DNA of 64,000 bases from assembly GCA_020161435.1 (NCBI GenBank), contig JAIUNV010000001.1, forward strand, positions 310,001-374,000, read 5' to 3'. This DNA is from Bacteroidota bacterium (GTDB lineage: Bacteria; Bacteroidota; Bacteroidia; Chitinophagales; Chitinophagaceae). Made by a program: the position numbers and the translations under genes. Of this stretch, positions 34,111-44,800 are shown one piece after another. Every line of letters starts with the position of its first letter. Position 1 is the stretch's first letter. The notes beneath the pieces are model-generated. The model did no database searches. It saw nothing but the letters and a program-made list of their open reading frames with translations, and was not told the origin of the DNA.

Positions 34111-36003
34111 ATGAAATCAATCATTGGCAGCTTATTCCTGTGTATGCTACTGTGCTGGCAGCAACCGTTGGCGGCACAGGCCATTCAAACCATCGATAGC
34201 CTGGCGGCCGTGTTGGAAAAGCATCCCGATGCCGACAGTATTCGCCAGCAAGCCCTGCAAGATTTGGGGGCAGTGTATCAGGATGTAGACAATAAACGAG
34301 CGGCGCAGTATTACCTGCAAGCTGCAGAGCTGGCGCAGCAATTAGGCTTGGCCCTGCCCGAATGGCGGGCTTGGTATAACCTGGGCTACAGCCACTTTTC
34401 ATCGGGTAATTACAAAGAGGCTATTGAGTATTACCTTAAAGCCATTCGCATAGCCGAAAAAGAACAATACAAAAGCCGGCTGGCCAACTCATACATGTCG
34501 CTGGGCAATGTGTTTATGGAAATGGGCGACTTCAAAAAGGCCAAATCCTACCACGACCAATCCGCAGCAGTTTACATCCGCAACAACGACACACTGGGCC
34601 TTGCCAGTTATTACAACGAAATAGGCCTCGGCTTTAGCCGTACCAAACAGTTCGACTCTGCCGCTTTTTATTTCAACAAAGGCCTGTTGCTGGCCCGCCA
34701 AATAAATGATGGGTTGATGCAGGCCGACCTGCTGAGCAATCTGGGCCTCAATTACAAAAAACAACAACGCTACCCCGAAGCGCTGGCCCTGCTGAAAGAA
34801 GCCTGGTGGCTGGGCCCGCAGCACTACAACACGCCGGATTACAAAGCCGCCCTGCTCAACAATTTGGGTGCCGGCTATATGGTCAACCGCATGTACGATT
34901 CGGCCAAAGCCGCCTACTTTGCCAGCATAGCTTACAGCAAGGAGTCGGGTAGTAAAGCTTCGGAAATGGAGAACTACCGCAACCTCGGCGAACTCTTTAG
35001 CATGATGAACCAGCCCGATAGCCAGCTGGCCTACATGCAACAATATTATGCCCTCAAAGACAGCCTGCTCAATGCCGACATCAAAACGGCCATTACTCAA
35101 AAAGAAGCCGACTATCGGATAGATAAAAAGCAAGCCGAAATAGATACCGAGAAACGCAACCGAAACTGGTTGCTGGCCCTGGTAGCCCTGAGCCTGCTGG
35201 CTGGTGGTGCTGTATATGTGGCCTGGCGGCAAACAAACCGTAGCAACAAGCAACTGCTCGAACTCAACGAACGCATTTCGGCACAAAAAAACCAACTCGA
35301 AAAACTAAATGCCCTCAAAGACCGGTTGATGAGCATCATCAGCCACGACCTGCGCAATCCGCTGGCCACCATTCAAACCTTTTTCGACATGAGCACCAGC
35401 GGCGACCTGAGTGCCGAGCAGCTAAAGCCTTTGCAACAGCACACCAGCAATGTGGTACAAAACACCAGCCACATGCTCGACAACCTGCTGCTGTGGGCCA
35501 ACCTGCAGGTGCGGCAGGAGCAGCCGGTGCTCAAGCCCATTGCCATCAACCACCTGCCGGCCGAAGTAGCCGCTCAGGTGCAGCCCCAGGCCGATAAAAA
35601 AGACATTCAGATTGAAGTACACGTGCCTGCCCAAACCATACAGGTATTGGCACAGGAAGAAATGCTGCGCATTGTGCTGCGCAACCTACTCACCAATGCA
35701 GTCAAATTTTCCCGCCCCAATTCTGCCATACAGCTGCTGCTGAAAGAAGAAAATGGAGCCGCAGTGCTGTCGGTAAAAGACAATGGCGTAGGCATGACGC
35801 CCGACCAATTGAATGCCCTGATTCAGCAGACCAACAATAGCACCACGGCAGGTACCGGCAACGAAAAGGGGAGCGGCCTCGGCGTATTTCTGGTGCACGA
35901 ACTGCTCAAGCCCATGCAGGGTCGCCTCGAAATAGAAAGTGCTCAACATGAAGGGTCTGTTTTCAGCGTACGCATACCGCTGTTGCAAACGGCTGAAGGG
36001 TAA
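34111..36003 (+). CDS. TPR sensor histidine kinase
   Basis: A 630-residue membrane sensor kinase. A signal peptide (1-23, ending LAAQ) is followed by periplasmic TPR repeats (about 60-310, with AWYNLGYSHFSSGNYKEAIEYY and SYMSLGNVFMEMGDFKKAKSY), one membrane helix (about 350-368, LLALVALSLLAGGAVYVAW), a coiled coil, HisKA with the phospho-His in SIISHDLRNPLATI, and HATPase with N box NLLTNAVKFS, G1 DNGVGM and G2 GSGLGVFLV. Partnering a HisKA kinase with a LytTR regulator is less common than the LytS-type pairing. It starts 9 bp after the regulator gene and no other gene follows closely. Confidence 0.9.
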   Translation: MKSIIGSLFLCMLLCWQQPLAAQAIQTIDSLAAVLEKHPDADSIRQQALQDLGAVYQDVDNKRAAQYYLQAAELAQQLGLALPEWRAWYNLGYSHFSSGNYKEAIEYYLKAIRIAEKEQYKSRLANSYMSLGNVFMEMGDFKKAKSYHDQSAAVYIRNNDTLGLASYYNEIGLGFSRTKQFDSAAFYFNKGLLLARQINDGLMQADLLSNLGLNYKKQQRYPEALALLKEAWWLGPQHYNTPDYKAALLNNLGAGYMVNRMYDSAKAAYFASIAYSKESGSKASEMENYRNLGELFSMMNQPDSQLAYMQQYYALKDSLLNADIKTAITQKEADYRIDKKQAEIDTEKRNRNWLLALVALSLLAGGAVYVAWRQTNRSNKQLLELNERISAQKNQLEKLNALKDRLMSIISHDLRNPLATIQTFFDMSTSGDLSAEQLKPLQQHTSNVVQNTSHMLDNLLLWANLQVRQEQPVLKPIAINHLPAEVAAQVQPQADKKDIQIEVHVPAQTIQVLAQEEMLRIVLRNLLTNAVKFSRPNSAIQLLLKEENGAAVLSVKDNGVGMTPDQLNALIQQTNNSTTAGTGNEKGSGLGVFLVHELLKPMQGRLEIESAQHEGSVFSVRIPLLQTAEG

Positions 36004-36168
36004 GCTGCAGCAGGCCTGTTTGTAGAAGCCCGGCCGGCTAAAAACACGGCAGTCTGAACATTAACAGGCACCTCCGCCCGAAAACAACTACCTTCAACGC
36101 ATTCTGAAGAACCATCACCGGATAAAGAAACCGGTAGTAAATTCTTACAAAACACAGAATGACCGTAC

Positions 36169-36618
36169 ATGAGCAGATCACAAGATTCCTGGAACAAAAG
36201 AGAAAGAGAGAAAAAGAAGCAGAAAGAAAAGCAAGACAAAGCGGAAAAGAAAGCTGAACGCAAACAGCAGGGTACCCGTGGTATTGATGAAATGATGGCC
36301 TACATTGATGAAAATGGCAACATCGTAGACACACCACCCGATCCTACCCGCAAAGTAGAAGTGAAGCTGGAAGACATCGTAATCGGTGTGCCCAAAAAGT
36401 CGGAGCTGGATGAGGCAGAAGCCGTTCGTACTGGTATCGTTTCTTTCTTTAATGAAGCCAAGGGTTTTGGATTTATCCGCGATTTACAGTCTGGCGAAAG
36501 CATTTTCGTACACATCAATGCCTGCCAGGATCGCATTGGCGAAGGCAATAAAGTACAATTTGACGTAGAAAAAGGTCCCCGTGGTTTGCAGGCCGCACAG
36601 GTAAAACTGGCACCCTAA
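36169..36618 (+). CDS. cold-shock-domain protein with basic N-terminus
   Basis: A 149-residue RNA- or DNA-binding protein. The N-terminus (1-45) is highly charged (NKREREKKKQKEKQDKAEKK), probably disordered and nucleic-acid binding. The cold-shock domain (about 84-148) has TGIVSFFNEAKGFGFIRDL (RNP1-like) and SIFVHINAC (RNP2-like). This fusion is common in Bacteroidota and is not proof of cold regulation. A weak hairpin at 36644-36674 follows the stop. Confidence 0.88.
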   Translation: MSRSQDSWNKREREKKKQKEKQDKAEKKAERKQQGTRGIDEMMAYIDENGNIVDTPPDPTRKVEVKLEDIVIGVPKKSELDEAEAVRTGIVSFFNEAKGFGFIRDLQSGESIFVHINACQDRIGEGNKVQFDVEKGPRGLQAAQVKLAP

Positions 36619-36643
36619 ACCATTCATTCATACATCATTGGCA

Positions 36644-36674
36644 GCAGCCGGAGCTTCTTGCTTCCGGCTGTTTG
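36644..36674 (+). terminator. possible terminator after the cold-shock gene
   Basis: CAGCCGGA (36644-36651) pairs with TCCGGCTG (36663-36670), followed by a short T-rich run. It is weaker than the other hairpins in the window. Confidence 0.5.
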
Positions 36675-36840
36675 CTTGATACCAACGGGCAAGGCAACAC
36701 AATCTTCACAAGCCATTTCGGCCAAATGGCTGTACCTTCGCCGCCATTTTACACCGGGCCCTTCATCGAAGGACAAATCCGGGTCATTTTTTGAACCATA
36801 ACCAAGCATCCCTGTCAGGGGGACGAGAAAGGTTACTTTT

Positions 36841-38649
36841 ATGCAAATCCGCAACATCGCCATTATTGCCCACGTAGACCATGGCAAAACAACACTGGTA
36901 GACAACATCATCCGCAGCTCCAAGGTTTTCCGCGACAATCAGGAAGCCGGTGAACTCATCATGGACAGCAACGATCTTGAAAAAGAACGGGGCATTACCA
37001 TTTTTTCGAAAAACATGAGTGTAGTGTACAAAGACGTGAAAATCAACGTGATTGACACGCCTGGTCACGCCGACTTTGGTGGCGAAGTAGAGCGGGTACT
37101 CAAAATGGCCGACGGTGTTATCCTGCTGGTGGATGCCTTTGAAGGCCCCATGCCACAAACACGTTTTGTACTGCAAAAGGCCCTGCAGCTCAACCTGCAC
37201 CCCATTGTAGTTATCAATAAAGTAGACAAGCCCAACTGCCGCCCCGACGAAGTACATGATGCGGTGTTTGAACTCTTCTTCAACCTCGACGCTACCGAAG
37301 AGCAGCTCAACTTCCCTACCTTCTATGGTAGTGGTAAAAACGGCTGGTTCAACGATAGTCTGACCCCAACCGACAACATATTGCCGCTGATGGATGGCAT
37401 TCTGAAGCACGTGCCCGAACCAAAAATTCAGGAAGGCACTTTGCAAATGCAGATTACCAGCCTCGATTACAGCAGCTTCCTCGGTCGTATTGCCATTGGC
37501 AAAGTAGCCCGTGGTATCATTAAAGAAAACCAACCCTTCAGCCTGGTGCAGGCCGATGGCAGCATTAAAAAACAACGTATTCGTGAGCTCTATGTGTTTG
37601 AAGGCATGGGCAAGCGAAAAGTGACCGAAGTATATCCCGGCGACCTTTGCGCTGTGGTAGGTGTAGAAGGTTTCAACATTGGCGATACCATTGCCGATTT
37701 TGAAAACCCCGAAGCCCTGCCCATCATTAGCGTGGATGAGCCTACCATGAGCATGCTGTTCAGCATCAACAACTCACCCTTCTTTGGTAAAGACGGCAAG
37801 TTTGTAACCAGCCGCCACCTGCGTGACCGCCTGATGAAGGAAACCGAAAAGAACCTGGCCCTGCGGGTAAAAGATACCGATAGTGCCGACTCTTTCCTGG
37901 TATACGGTCGTGGTATTCTGCATCTGGGTGTACTCATCGAAACCATGCGCCGCGAAGGCTACGAACTCACCGTAGGCCAGCCGCAGGTATTGGTAAAAGA
38001 AATTGATGGCCACAAAAATGAACCTTACGAATCGCTGGTAGTGGATGTGCCCGAAGAGTTTGCTTCTAAAGTAATTGACCTGGTTACCCGTCGCAAAGGC
38101 GAACTGCATGTGATGGAAACCAAGGGCGAAATGCAGCACCTCGAATTTGAAATTCCCAGCCGCGGTTTGATAGGCCTGCGTACCAACATGCTGACCGCTA
38201 CTGCCGGCGAAGCTGTAATGGCGCACCGCTTTCTCGATTACAAGCCTTGGAAAGGACCCATCCCCGGTCGTAACAACGGTGTGATGCTGGCCAAAGAAGC
38301 TGGTTCTACCACTGCCTACTCGCTGGATAAACTGCAGGATCGTGGTTTCTTCTTTGTAGACCCCGGTGAAGATGTATACGCCGGTATGATTATTGGCGAA
38401 AACAACAAGCCTGGCGATTTGATTGTAAACCCCAATGAAGGCAAAAAGCTCACCAACCACCGTGCCAGCGGTAGCGATGCCGCTACCAGCATTGCCCCCA
38501 AAACGCTGCTCACTTTGGAAGAGTGTATGGAATACATTCAGCAGGATGAGTGCATTGAAGTAACACCCAACTTCATAAGGATGCGCAAAGTGATTTTGGA
38601 TGAACACGAACGCAACCGCATTGCCAAGCAAATGAAGAGCGAAGCATAA
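36841..38649 (+). CDS. typA: ribosome-associated GTPase TypA/BipA
   Basis: A 602-residue translational GTPase that binds the ribosome and is needed in assembly or stress. All G motifs are present: G1 AHVDHGKTTL, G2 RGITIFSK, G3 DTPGHADF, G4 NKVDKPNC, and G5 near GSGKN. Domains II, III and V follow, with the TypA C-terminus RGLIGLRTNMLTATAGEAVMAHRF. Length is normal. The last 161 bp (from 38489) recur at 50687-50847, the first ~135 without a mismatch, so the present 3' end may have been supplied by an integrated element (inference). The reading frame and protein end are intact. Confidence 0.96.
   Translation: MQIRNIAIIAHVDHGKTTLVDNIIRSSKVFRDNQEAGELIMDSNDLEKERGITIFSKNMSVVYKDVKINVIDTPGHADFGGEVERVLKMADGVILLVDAFEGPMPQTRFVLQKALQLNLHPIVVINKVDKPNCRPDEVHDAVFELFFNLDATEEQLNFPTFYGSGKNGWFNDSLTPTDNILPLMDGILKHVPEPKIQEGTLQMQITSLDYSSFLGRIAIGKVARGIIKENQPFSLVQADGSIKKQRIRELYVFEGMGKRKVTEVYPGDLCAVVGVEGFNIGDTIADFENPEALPIISVDEPTMSMLFSINNSPFFGKDGKFVTSRHLRDRLMKETEKNLALRVKDTDSADSFLVYGRGILHLGVLIETMRREGYELTVGQPQVLVKEIDGHKNEPYESLVVDVPEEFASKVIDLVTRRKGELHVMETKGEMQHLEFEIPSRGLIGLRTNMLTATAGEAVMAHRFLDYKPWKGPIPGRNNGVMLAKEAGSTTAYSLDKLQDRGFFFVDPGEDVYAGMIIGENNKPGDLIVNPNEGKKLTNHRASGSDAATSIAPKTLLTLEECMEYIQQDECIEVTPNFIRMRKVILDEHERNRIAKQMKSEA
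38489..38649 (+). repeat. direct repeat, left copy (typA 3' end)
   Basis: The final 161 bp of typA. It matches 50687-50847 without gaps at an offset of 12,198 bp; the differences all fall in the last ~25 bp. Confidence 0.95.
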
Positions 38650-38702
38650 GCCCTCATGGCCTTTCTGAATAAAGGCCGTGAGATTGAGAATATACCATAC
38701 AG

Positions 38703-38732
38703 TCCCGGTAGTGCAAACTGCCGGGATTTTTT
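38703..38732 (+). terminator. intrinsic terminator after typA
   Basis: TCCCGGTAG pairs with CTGCCGGGA (38703-38711 and 38719-38727), then a T-run. A closely similar terminator follows the displaced typA copy at about 50873. Confidence 0.85.
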
Positions 38733-38831
38733 TATTGGCATATACCGTTACCTGCAACAGCCAACCCTCTCTTCAGCTGGTTGTAGTCACCTGCCTATAT
38801 TTGTTTCAGGCTTTTGACAGCCCGCAATTGC

Positions 38832-39852
38832 ATGGTACACCTTCAAATTGAAATACCCACCTGGACAGAGTTTGAAAACCAGCTTTTATACAGTGCCCGG
38901 CACTTAGCTGAATCCGGCACCATCAAATTCACCTACCGATTCAACACCAGCCTCAGGCCAGCCACCTCTTTGTTGCACATCAACGGCAAAACCTGTTTTA
39001 TGGATTGCGCCGACCAGGTTCAATTCATGGAGGACCCCAACCGTTACCATTGCTATTTCAAACGATCGCTGTTGCCGGAAGATTTCAGGGGAAATGTGCA
39101 CCCCTTGAATCTCATGGTCAATTTTTCTTACAAGCCTTTTAAGATGCTGGCCAAAATTGGGCCGGAAGGCAGCCTGCACCTCATCAGGAAAAACAAGTGT
39201 CGGAAATAGTGCGGATACTGGATGTGACAGCCAAAAAAACCAACCAGTCGCACCACGCTATGGACATTCGCCACTTCCCTACCAGTGTGGCGGACAACGG
39301 TGGCAAAATTTTATACCTCGCCCGCCTGTGGGACCCTGCCCGCCACACCAATCCGGAAGAGAAGGAAAGAAGAAGGATTCAATCAGAAACCCGTATTGCC
39401 ATATGCCGCACCATTCGCCGTCATTTTCCAGGCAGCATAGTAGGCCTCGCCAACGAACCCTACACCCAGGCAATGGCGCCCGACCTGGTACTGGACAATT
39501 CTTTCACTTCGAAGCTGGCATTTATGAAGGCCTTGCGCAGTACCGACATTTGTTTGGCCGACGATGGCCTGGGTGATACACCGGGTTGGAAAATTGGGGA
39601 ATACCTGAAGCATGGCAAAGCCATCATTACCACACCCATCCGCACGGTAGTGCAGGATTTCAACAAGGAAGGAATTACCTGGAACTGGAGAAAAACAGGG
39701 TGGAAAATGACCTGCTCGACCTGATCAACCAACTGCTGATCAACAAACGCTATACAGCAATGGGCAACGAAAACCTGGCCTGGAGCCAACGCTATTTATA
39801 CACCGACAATTACCTCAAAAACCTCTTGCACCTTGCCGGTGAAATGCCATAG
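38832..39852 (+). pseudogene. glycosyltransferase-like gene, split by two frameshifts
   Basis: Three open frames read as one ~340-residue protein. Part 1 (38832 to about 39205) has CFMDCADQVQFM and HCYFKRSLLPEDF. Part 2 (about 39200-39675) has GGKILYLARLWDPARHTN and SDICLADDGLGDTPGWKIGEY-type sequence (here TDICLADDGLGDTPGWKIGE). Part 3 (about 39675-39852) has NYLELEKNRVENDLLDLINQ and WSQRYLYTDNYLKNLL. Each shift is a change of -1, as from loss of one base in an A-run (near 39200 and 39673). The pattern resembles Bacteroidota proteins of glycosyltransferase type whose function is unclear. It may be a decaying gene or two sequencing errors. It lies just inside the left end of the proposed island. 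Confidence 0.6.
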
Positions 39853-39898
39853 ACTTATGATACCCAAAAGCAGCCGGTTTCACAATTTGTAGTTTGTA

Positions 39899-39906
39899 TA
39901 TATTTG
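39899..39906 (+). promoter_or_regulatory. putative -7 box upstream of the ECF sigma gene
   Basis: TATATTTG fits TAnnTTTG and lies 33 bp before the ATG at 39939. No TTG was found at the right distance for a -33 element. Confidence 0.35.
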
Positions 39907-39938
39907 GCCTTCGGGAACATTACCAAACCATTTGTTAC

Positions 39939-40520
39939 ATGCCCATACCGGAGGATGACAATGACAAAAGCCTTCTGCTGAAGGTTGCAGCTGATGATAC
40001 TGCAGCCTTTGACCAGCTCTATAAGGCACATTGGCAGCCGATGTACAAACTGGCTTTGTATTTTTTGAAAGATGAGGCCGCCGCCATGGACATCGTACAG
40101 GATGTATTTGTATGGATTTGGCAGCAGCGGCAACAAATTAAAGTACACACCTCCGTTCAGGCCTACCTGAAAACCGCAGTCAAGTACAAATTGGCCAATT
40201 ATATTCGGTCGGGAAAAGTACGGCAAGACCTGCTGGACAACTGGGTGATGGAAACCACCTATACCCACACCGGGCAGGATAGCGCCGAACTGCGGGAATT
40301 GAAAGCCATCATACAACAAACTATTGAGGGCCTTCCAGAAAAATGCCGCGAAGTATTTACACTGAGCCGGAACCATGGTCTTACCAACCAGCAAATAGCT
40401 GAGAAGTTGGGCATTTCTGTGAAAACAGTGGAAAACCAAATGACCATTGCCCTGCGCCGGCTGAGGGCACATACCAGGGAATACATGGTGCTGTTACTGG
40501 TAGCTATTCTCTCCCGATAA
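39939..40520 (+). CDS. ECF RNA polymerase sigma factor
   Basis: A 193-residue sigma-70 factor of the ECF type found next to FecR/SusCD in Bacteroidota. Region 2 is about 20-90 (FDQLYKAHWQPMYKLALYFL, AMDIVQDVFVWIWQQR) and region 4 about 125-180 (LPEKCREVFTLSRNHGLTNQ, IAEKLGISVKTVENQMTIAL). The start is the ATG at 39939. FecR follows 53 bp later, and susC and susD after that. In the known scheme it is held by FecR and released when SusC binds its glycan. It is the first intact gene of the locus. Confidence 0.9.
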   Translation: MPIPEDDNDKSLLLKVAADDTAAFDQLYKAHWQPMYKLALYFLKDEAAAMDIVQDVFVWIWQQRQQIKVHTSVQAYLKTAVKYKLANYIRSGKVRQDLLDNWVMETTYTHTGQDSAELRELKAIIQQTIEGLPEKCREVFTLSRNHGLTNQQIAEKLGISVKTVENQMTIALRRLRAHTREYMVLLLVAILSR

Positions 40521-40573
40521 TTTTTTTTGAATGGCTTAGGGGTTAGGGGGCACTTGAGTGCCTTATATGCGTA

Positions 40574-41710
40574 ATGAGTGAAAACAGCACACCAAGCAGG
40601 CTGGAAGAAATAGCCGCCAGGATAGCGGATGGCAGCGCCTCCGATGAGCAGATGCAACGCTATCTCCACTGGATGGAGGCAGCAGAGACCAGTGCCAGCC
40701 AGACCGACATTCCCGATCCTTACGAAATTGAATTCCTGCTCCAACAACGTATTTGGCAGGCTGCCGGCATTACCCCGGTTCGCCAGGTTCGTCGACCGGT
40801 ATTGCACTGGCTGGCCGCAGCTGCCATTTTGCTGGTGATTGTAACTGGCACCTGGTGGTACCTGCAGCCCGGCAAGCCATCCGGAGACCAGTTGACCAAT
40901 CAATCGCAACCAAAGCATGACCGCATGCCCGGTGGCAACAAAGCCATGCTGCGGCTGGCAGACGGCACCTTGGTGCCGCTCGACAGCAGTGCCAACCTAA
41001 GCTTTTTACAGCAAGCCGATGCACGGCTCGATGCCGGCGAGGGTCAGCTATCCTATTCCGGCCATGATGCCACTATTGAAAACCATGAACTGATAACTCC
41101 GGCGGGTGGTCAGTTCCAGCTTACCCTACCCGATGGGAGTAATGTATGGCTCAATGCCGCCTCTTCCATCAGCTTTCCCACAGCTTTTGGTGGCCAGGAA
41201 CGCAGGGTGCGCATAAGCGGAGAAGCTTACTTCGAAGTAGCCCATGATGCCGCCAAACCATTTAAAGTAGATATAGAAGGTAAAGCCACAGTCACCGTAT
41301 TAGGCACACATTTCAACATCAATGCCTATGCCGACGATAATGCCATTCGCACCACTTTGCTGGAAGGGAAAGTGCAGGTGGAAACCGGAAGCAGCCAGCG
41401 ACAACTGCTGCCCGGCGACCAGGGCATAGTACGCGGGGCCGAGCCTGTGCAAGTACGCCAGGTGAATACGGAAGGAGTAATGGCATGGATGAACCAGCAG
41501 TTCTATTTTGACAATGCCGATATACACCTGCTCATGAAAGAATTGTCGCGGTGGTATGGTGTGCAGGTGGAATACAGGAACCAGAAAACCCTGAATCATT
41601 TTAGCGGGTACCTGCCACGCCAGGCCAGGCTGAGTGAGATAATTAAGATATTAAAGCTCAGTGGTATACAACTTGAGCTGGATGAGAAAACACTTATCGT
41701 AAATGACTAA
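40574..41710 (+). CDS. FecR-type anti-sigma factor
   Basis: A 378-residue inner-membrane regulator. The N-terminal cytoplasmic part (1-75) would bind the sigma factor. A single membrane helix is at about 77-95 (LHWLAAAAILLVIVTGTWWY). The periplasmic FecR domain (about 130-270) includes ELITPAGGQFQLTLPDGSNV, VRISGEAYFEVAHDAAKPF and VLGTHFNINAY. The C-terminal DUF4974 is at about 305-375 (FYFDNADIHLLMKELSRWYG). It receives the signal from the STN domain of SusC and controls the ECF sigma factor upstream. Confidence 0.92.
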   Translation: MSENSTPSRLEEIAARIADGSASDEQMQRYLHWMEAAETSASQTDIPDPYEIEFLLQQRIWQAAGITPVRQVRRPVLHWLAAAAILLVIVTGTWWYLQPGKPSGDQLTNQSQPKHDRMPGGNKAMLRLADGTLVPLDSSANLSFLQQADARLDAGEGQLSYSGHDATIENHELITPAGGQFQLTLPDGSNVWLNAASSISFPTAFGGQERRVRISGEAYFEVAHDAAKPFKVDIEGKATVTVLGTHFNINAYADDNAIRTTLLEGKVQVETGSSQRQLLPGDQGIVRGAEPVQVRQVNTEGVMAWMNQQFYFDNADIHLLMKELSRWYGVQVEYRNQKTLNHFSGYLPRQARLSEIIKILKLSGIQLELDEKTLIVND

Positions 41711-41839
41711 AAAAGCCACATTGCCTATGCTGAAAAACAAATGCTGAAAAGCTATGAGGCCAAAAAAAACCGGAAATGCTGCAACACTTCCGGCGATAAA
41801 AATGGCCACCGCAAAGACTGTCTGATCCAACCTTTTTTG

Positions 41840-44800
41840 ATGAAACCAAAATCAACCAAAACTATGCAAAACGAAGTTTTTTGCAGTAGGAGAAATGCTA
41901 TTCCAACCTCTCTGATCAAAAAATTACTGGTAATGAAATTATTCGCTGTATTCATGCTCGCTTTTTGCCTCCAGGCCGGAGCCTTCGGCTATGGGCAAAA
42001 AGTAACGCTTACAGCTAAGAATGCCTCCCTGAAAAGTGTATTGACGGAGCTCAAAAAACAAACCGGTTACCTTTTCTTTTATAACGATGCCTGGCTCACT
42101 AAGGCAAAGCTGGTATCCATTCAAGCCAAAGACCTTCCGCTTACCGCTGTATTGGAACAGTGTTTCAGCGATCAGCCTTTCAACTATGCTATAGTAGAAA
42201 AAACGATCGTCATCTCCGAAAAGCCAGAACAGCCAAAGCAGGAAGAAGTGGCGGACTCTACCATCACCATTACCGGTACGGTATTGTCGGCCACCACGGG
42301 TCAGCCGTTGAATGGGGCTACAGTGACCTCCAAAAACGGAGGAAACAGCACTACTACCAATGCAGATGGTCATTTCAAAATCCAGGTGACTGAGGGCGAC
42401 CAATTGCTGATTTCCTTTGTAGGTCACGAAAATTTCAGCGTAGCCATTGGCAAGAACCACCAGTTGAGTATCAGCCTGCAGGAAAAACCGAATGAGCTGA
42501 ACGCTACAGTGGTGGTAGGCTACCGCACCGTGAAAAAAGGCGACCTCACGGGAGCCATTACTGCCATTGGCACAAAAGACTTTAACGTGGGCGTAGTTAC
42601 CTCTCCCACAGAATTGATGCAAGGCCGCCTGGCCGGTGTTTCTACCATGGCAAATGGAGGCGAACCCGGTGCAGGCATTGCAGTAAGGGTGCGTGGCTCC
42701 AACTCTGTACGTTCGGGCCAGGATCCACTGTATGTGGTAGACGGTGTGCCACTCGACATTACCGACCTGCAGCCTGAAGGTGGTAGCGTAGGCGGCGTGG
42801 GTGGTTCAGCCCGCAAAAACCCGCTCAACTTTCTGAACCCCGATGATATTGAAAGTATCGCCATCCTGAAAGATGCCAGTGCTGCCGCCATTTATGGTTC
42901 TCGTGGTTCAAACGGGGTCATCATGATCACCACCAAAAAAGGTAAAAAAGGAAAAGGACAACTGGCCTATTCCGGCTATGTAGGATTCTCCGAACTGCCC
43001 AAGCAACTACCCATGCTGAGTGCTGAAGAGTTCCGCACCTTCCGCAAAGCCAATGGTGCCACCACCGGCGATATGGGTGCTAACACCAACTGGCAGGATG
43101 AAATTTTCCGTACCGCAGTTTCTCAAAACCATAGCCTGTCTTTTGGCGGCGGCTCAGACAATACAAGCTACCGTGCATCGCTCAGCTATATGAACCAGGA
43201 AGGTATCATTCGCAAAACTGGTTTGGATAAAGTAACGGCAAGGGTGAACGTAGCTCATGCAGCATTCAACAACAAACTGAAACTTGAAGCCAACCTCACT
43301 ACAGCCCGCACCAACGACCAACGAGTACCCATTGGCGAAACGGGTGGCTATGAGGGCGACGTGTTGCTTAGTGCCCTCAAGGTGAACCCTACCTTCCCGG
43401 TATACAACACCGACGGTTCTTTCTACCAGTATAGCAAAGATGTGCGCAACCCGGTAGCCATGATTGAGCTTACCAACGATAAAACGCAAACCGACCGCAT
43501 ACTTGGGAATATCAGCGCTACATTAAATCTCTTCAAAGGCTTCAGCTATAAAGTAAATGTGGGTGTAAGCAATTCGAAAGCCACCCGTAAGGTTACTCAA
43601 AACAAACAGCTGATTTACCTCACCAACTATGGCACCGCCAATGTGAATGACGTTACCATGAACAGCAGCCTCATTGAAAACTTCATCACCTATGATTTCA
43701 ATGCAGGTAAGTCCAGCAAATTAAATGTGCTGGCTGGTCACAGTTACCAAAAGTTCAACAATTACGTGCATACGCTGAGTGTAGACGGTTTTACAGTGGA
43801 AGGCATTGACTACCTCAATGAACTTTCGTTTGGAAACTACACCCGCGCCATTGTTTCATCAGACATCTCTGAAAACGCACTGCAGTCATTTTTCGGCCGT
43901 GTGAACTATGACCTGGCTGATAAATATTTGTTTACTGCTACCCTGCGTGCTGATGGTTCTACCAAGTTTGGTGAAAACAATAAGTATGGTTTCTTTCCCT
44001 CTGCTTCATTTGCGTGGAAACTGAGTAAGGAAAAATTCATGGAAAACTTCACGGCCCTCAGCGACCTGAAAGTGCGCCTGAGCTGGGGTATCACCGGTAA
44101 CCAGGAAATCCCCAACAAGATCTCCCAAGTATTGCTGGGTACAACCGGCGGCGCCATCCTGGATGGTTCTACAGGCAATGTAGTAGCAGGGATTACGCTC
44201 AACCGTACACCCAACCCTGATATCCGTTGGGAAAAAACGGAGCAGCTGAACCTGGGTGTGGACTTCAGCTTCCTGCGCAACCGCTTTACCGGTTCTATCG
44301 ATGTGTTCAACAAAAAAACCACCGACGTGCTCTTGCAGGTGTATAGCATAGCACCCGCTCCTACCACTTCAGTATGGACCAATGTGGACAATATGAGCAT
44401 CATCAACAAAGGCCTTGAAATGGTGCTGAATGGAACACTTATCAACAACAGGAACTTTACCTGGGATGCCGGTGTAAACTTCACTACCATTCGCAATGAA
44501 GTGAAGAACCTGCCTATGAGCCGCATTACCACCGGTAGCCCCAGCGGCCCAGGCATCACTGGTTATTCTTCACAAGTGATCATGAGCGGTGAACCCATCG
44601 GCACTTTCTGGGGACGTAAGTTTTTGGGCTTTGATGCCAGCGGCAACAGCCTTTTCGAGAAGGACAAGGATGGCAAAGAATTCGACCAGGTTTTGGGCAA
44701 TGCCATGCCGAAATTCAACTATGGCTTCAACACGTCACTGCGCTACAAGCAGCTCGACCTGGCTATGTTCTTCAACGGCGTGTATGGCAACAAGGTATAC

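Noticed and set aside
37774..38757. 327-codon open frame on the minus strand
   Set aside because: Antisense to typA. Part of it recurs at 50617-50805 only because the typA 3' end is duplicated.
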